From NCBI GenBank assembly GCA_002435745.1, contig DIWT01000041.1, positions 1 through 40,554 of the forward strand: a stretch of 40,554 nt of DNA, read 5' to 3'. Source of the DNA: a bacterium UBP15_UBA6099. Its GTDB lineage: Bacteria; UBP15; UBA6099. Positions 38,556-40,554 of this stretch are shown here, piece by piece. The notes beneath the pieces were generated by a model. That model was not told the DNA's origin. It was given only the letters and a program-made list of their open reading frames with translations, and made no database searches. Numbering within the stretch: position 1 is the stretch's first letter; each line of letters starts with the position of its first letter. Both the position numbers and the translations under genes were made by a program.

Positions 38556-38590
38556 CCGCCGCATCCACGCACGGCGGTTTGTTTCTTTGG
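38556..38590 (+). terminator. Rho-independent terminator after the 65-residue gene
   Basis: A CCGCCG (38556-38561) / CGGCGG (38572-38577) stem with a ten-base loop is followed by a T-rich tract, TTTGTTTCTTT. Confidence 0.7.
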
Positions 38591-38782
38591 ATTATCATTG
38601 CCATTGCATACACCCTATTTAACGCATGTTATCAGAAGTTCGATATGCCCAGATAATCGATGCGGGATTCTTCATTTGACGATAGAGCCTATTTTTTATT
38701 TCGCGCAAATAATCTCTGACACATGATACGGCGTCGATTTTAAGACATAATATGGCTGAATAATCGAACAGGGAGGCGTAGA

Positions 38783-40228
38783 ATGCTGATACCGCAAAAC
38801 GGCATGTCAAAAAAGGAAATACTAGAAACTCTTCAAGAGTACAAGAAAGACGACCTCGACTGGAAATCAGGAAAAATCACAAGCTACGTTTACTATCCCG
38901 GAGATGACGCGATGGGATTGATAAACGAGGCATACACGATGTATCTGACTGAGAGCGCTCTGGACCCGACGTCAACCCCCAGCATTCTGAGAATCGAAAA
39001 CGAGATAATCGGCATGATATCGAGTCTGGTGAACGGCGATGCAAACACAGTGGGCAACTTCACGTCCGGAGGAACTGAAAGCGTGATGATGGCGGTTCTG
39101 GCGGCGCGCAACCGGGCCCGCGCGCTGCGCCCGGAGATAAAGGAGCCGGAAATAGTTATCCCGTTCACCGCGCACGCCTGTTTTCACAAAGCGGCGCACT
39201 ATCTAGGCGTAAAGGCAGTGTCAGTCCCAGTAAAGGATTCATCTTTCAAAGCTGACGCGGACGCGATGAGACAAGCGATAACGGAGAACACTATCATGCT
39301 GGTTGGCTCCGCTCCGGGGTGGGCGCACGGCGTGGTGGACCCGATTCGAGAGATCGGCCGCATCGCGCTGGAGCGCGGCTTGTTGTTCCATGTGGACGCC
39401 TGCGTCGGAGGCATACATCTGCCATACATGAGAAAACTTGGAATGACAGTCCCGGAATTCGATTTCTCTGTCCCGGGCGTGACCTCCATGTCTGTGGACA
39501 TCCATAAATACGGTTATGCGGCAAAAAATGCTTCCGTCATCCTTTATAAAAACAAAGAACTCCGCCGTTATCAGATGTTCGCTTGCTCGAACTGGCCGGG
39601 ATACACAATCGTGAACGCTACTGCCGGAAGCAGCAGAACCTGCGGGCCGCTTGCCGCCGCGTGGGCGGTTCTAAACTATTTCGGCGACGACGGCTATATG
39701 AAGATTGTCAAAGAGGTTATGTCCGCCACGAAACTTCTAATCGATGGAATCAACGCCATAGAGGGACTGGAAGTCCTCGGATCTCCGGATATGTGCCTTT
39801 TCTCTTTCCGGTCCACATCGGATAAGCTAAACGTGTATAGGATCGCCGACGAGCTTAAGCGCGTCGGGGGCTGGCACGCGCAGCCTCAATTCGCGCGGCA
39901 GAACTCCGATTCAAACCTTCAGGTGGGCATGACCAGCATGAATGTTCCTTTAGCGGAGGCGATGCTTAACGATCTGCGCGGCATTGCGGAGCGGCTCCTT
40001 AAAGAAGAAAAAACACCGAATGCGGCCAACCTCGCTCTCGCCATGAAAAACATCAAGCTGAAAGCGGACGAGGAAACAGTGAACATGCTTCTGAATATGG
40101 CGGGAGTGTCCAACGAGAAAGTCCCTGACAGCATAGAAGAGGTGAACACCATACTGGAATCGCTGCCGATAGATTTCACGGAGTACATGCTTACTTCCTA
40201 CATTAACAACATCCTAAAACCTGCATGA
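38783..40228 (+). CDS. PLP-dependent lyase/decarboxylase resembling sphingosine-1-phosphate lyase
   Basis: This 481-residue fold-type I PLP enzyme belongs to the group II decarboxylase superfamily. The motifs match the sphingosine-phosphate lyase branch best: NFTSGGTESVMMAV, FTAHACFHKAAHYLGV, GSAPGWAHGVVDPIREI, the PLP aspartate in FHVDACVGG, and the Schiff-base lysine (Lys242) in SVDIHKYGYAAKNASVILY. Unlike the eukaryotic enzyme it has no N-terminal membrane helix. The C-terminal part (from about residue 405) is a helical extension. In eukaryotes the reaction splits sphingosine-1-phosphate into hexadecenal and phosphoethanolamine; a bacterial tyrosine/glutamate-type decarboxylase role cannot be excluded. 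GGGAGG lies seven bases before the ATG. No sphingolipid genes are nearby. Confidence 0.9.
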   Translation: MLIPQNGMSKKEILETLQEYKKDDLDWKSGKITSYVYYPGDDAMGLINEAYTMYLTESALDPTSTPSILRIENEIIGMISSLVNGDANTVGNFTSGGTESVMMAVLAARNRARALRPEIKEPEIVIPFTAHACFHKAAHYLGVKAVSVPVKDSSFKADADAMRQAITENTIMLVGSAPGWAHGVVDPIREIGRIALERGLLFHVDACVGGIHLPYMRKLGMTVPEFDFSVPGVTSMSVDIHKYGYAAKNASVILYKNKELRRYQMFACSNWPGYTIVNATAGSSRTCGPLAAAWAVLNYFGDDGYMKIVKEVMSATKLLIDGINAIEGLEVLGSPDMCLFSFRSTSDKLNVYRIADELKRVGGWHAQPQFARQNSDSNLQVGMTSMNVPLAEAMLNDLRGIAERLLKEEKTPNAANLALAMKNIKLKADEETVNMLLNMAGVSNEKVPDSIEEVNTILESLPIDFTEYMLTSYINNILKPA

Positions 40229-40554
40229 CCGAAACAAAAGCCCGCTTCGTAAGTCTGAGCGTTTCACTGTCGCAAAAAGCTGTAAACCCGCGCTGCCCCG
40301 GCAGTCCGTATCTCCACGCCGCACCAGCGCTATCGCTAGGCTCCAGCGGGTTCAAGCAATTCAGCGCACTGATTGAAGAGTTTCTCTTTCATTCCTGCCG
40401 CGCGCTTGCCCGCGCTCATTCAATCTCTTTATTTTGCATTTTATATCTGTAGACTTGTATATTTTTCATATCGTTATTTGCTTGAATACAACAAAGATAC
40501 TTCTAATTCCACCGGAAAAAGTCGAAACTTTGAACCCGGATTCGTCAATAGAAC
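40229..40554. other. Unassigned 3' end of window
   Basis: The first 200 bases are mixed in composition, and the last 130 are A/T-rich (TATTTTTCATATCGTTATTT). A 75-codon frame opens at 40225 with ATGA overlap but has no protein-like pattern. No tRNA, terminator with a T run, or recognised mobile end was identified. It may include upstream sequence of a gene beyond the window. Confidence 0.4.

Noticed and set aside
40340..40365. A GGGTTCAAGCAATTC string resembling a tRNA T-loop
   Set aside because: No matching acceptor stem, anticodon arm or D arm could be placed around it on either strand.
40225..40452. A 75-codon frame starting with an ATGA overlap on the lyase stop
   Set aside because: It has no ribosome-binding site, its serine/alanine composition looks random, and no recognised motif was found. 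The overlap alone is weak evidence.

Overview
The window is a bacterial chromosome segment of moderately high GC (roughly 55-60%), dominated by conserved housekeeping genes with canonical sigma-70 style promoters and Shine-Dalgarno sites. No rRNA or tRNA gene was recognised, so the organism cannot be named from this window. Features that constrain it: a large Bacillus-like SRP RNA with an Alu domain, a Bacillus-type PurF with Fe-S cysteines and a propeptide, GTP-type PEP carboxykinase, an E. coli-type aspartate-semialdehyde dehydrogenase, a carbamoyl-phosphate synthase large subunit ending at its mid-point, and an alkaline-phosphatase-superfamily enzyme placed where homoserine kinase would be expected. 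The mixture fits an uncultivated, probably diderm lineage better than a well-known model group. That is inference.

Layout. 33-724: an internally deleted IS481-type insertion element. 848-4125 (minus): a DMT-family permease, a small helical protein and aspS. 4264-9824 (plus): asd with its terminator, then carA, the N-terminal half of carB, and purF in overlapping frames, closed by a hairpin terminator. 10006-14771 (plus): pckG, a small FxLYD-like protein, hom, and an ApgM-like enzyme overlapping hom. 14778-16663 (minus): Ppx/GppA phosphatase, dCMP deaminase-like protein and a VanZ-like membrane protein. 16827-20997 (plus): large SRP RNA, dnaX, ybaB, recR, a NYN-domain protein and a YkgJ-type cysteine protein. 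21092-33898 (minus): one gene of 12.8 kb, nearly a third of the window, for a 4268-residue secreted subtilase-fronted mosaic with 11 tandem domains of about 106 residues. 34131-37846 (plus): gcvT, gcvH, a single-cysteine FAD disulfide reductase and lipA. 37923-40228 (plus): tatA, a 65-residue protein and a PLP enzyme resembling sphingosine-1-phosphate lyase.

How the genes work together. Asd, Hom and the ApgM-like protein cover the route from aspartyl phosphate toward phosphohomoserine, although asd is separated from hom and no thrC is present. CarA, the CarB half and PurF link glutamine-dependent nitrogen transfer to pyrimidine, arginine and purine synthesis. SRP RNA, TatA and the giant protein concern export. 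DnaX, YbaB and RecR form the widespread replication/recombination cluster. GcvT, GcvH and LipA form a glycine-cleavage/lipoylation unit lacking P-protein and a canonical L-protein here, with an unusual disulfide reductase inserted.

The points most worth follow-up are the giant multi-propeller protease with its repeat array, the CarB ending at the domain boundary, the single-cysteine reductase inside the glycine-cleavage/lipoyl unit, and the hom-ApgM coupling.
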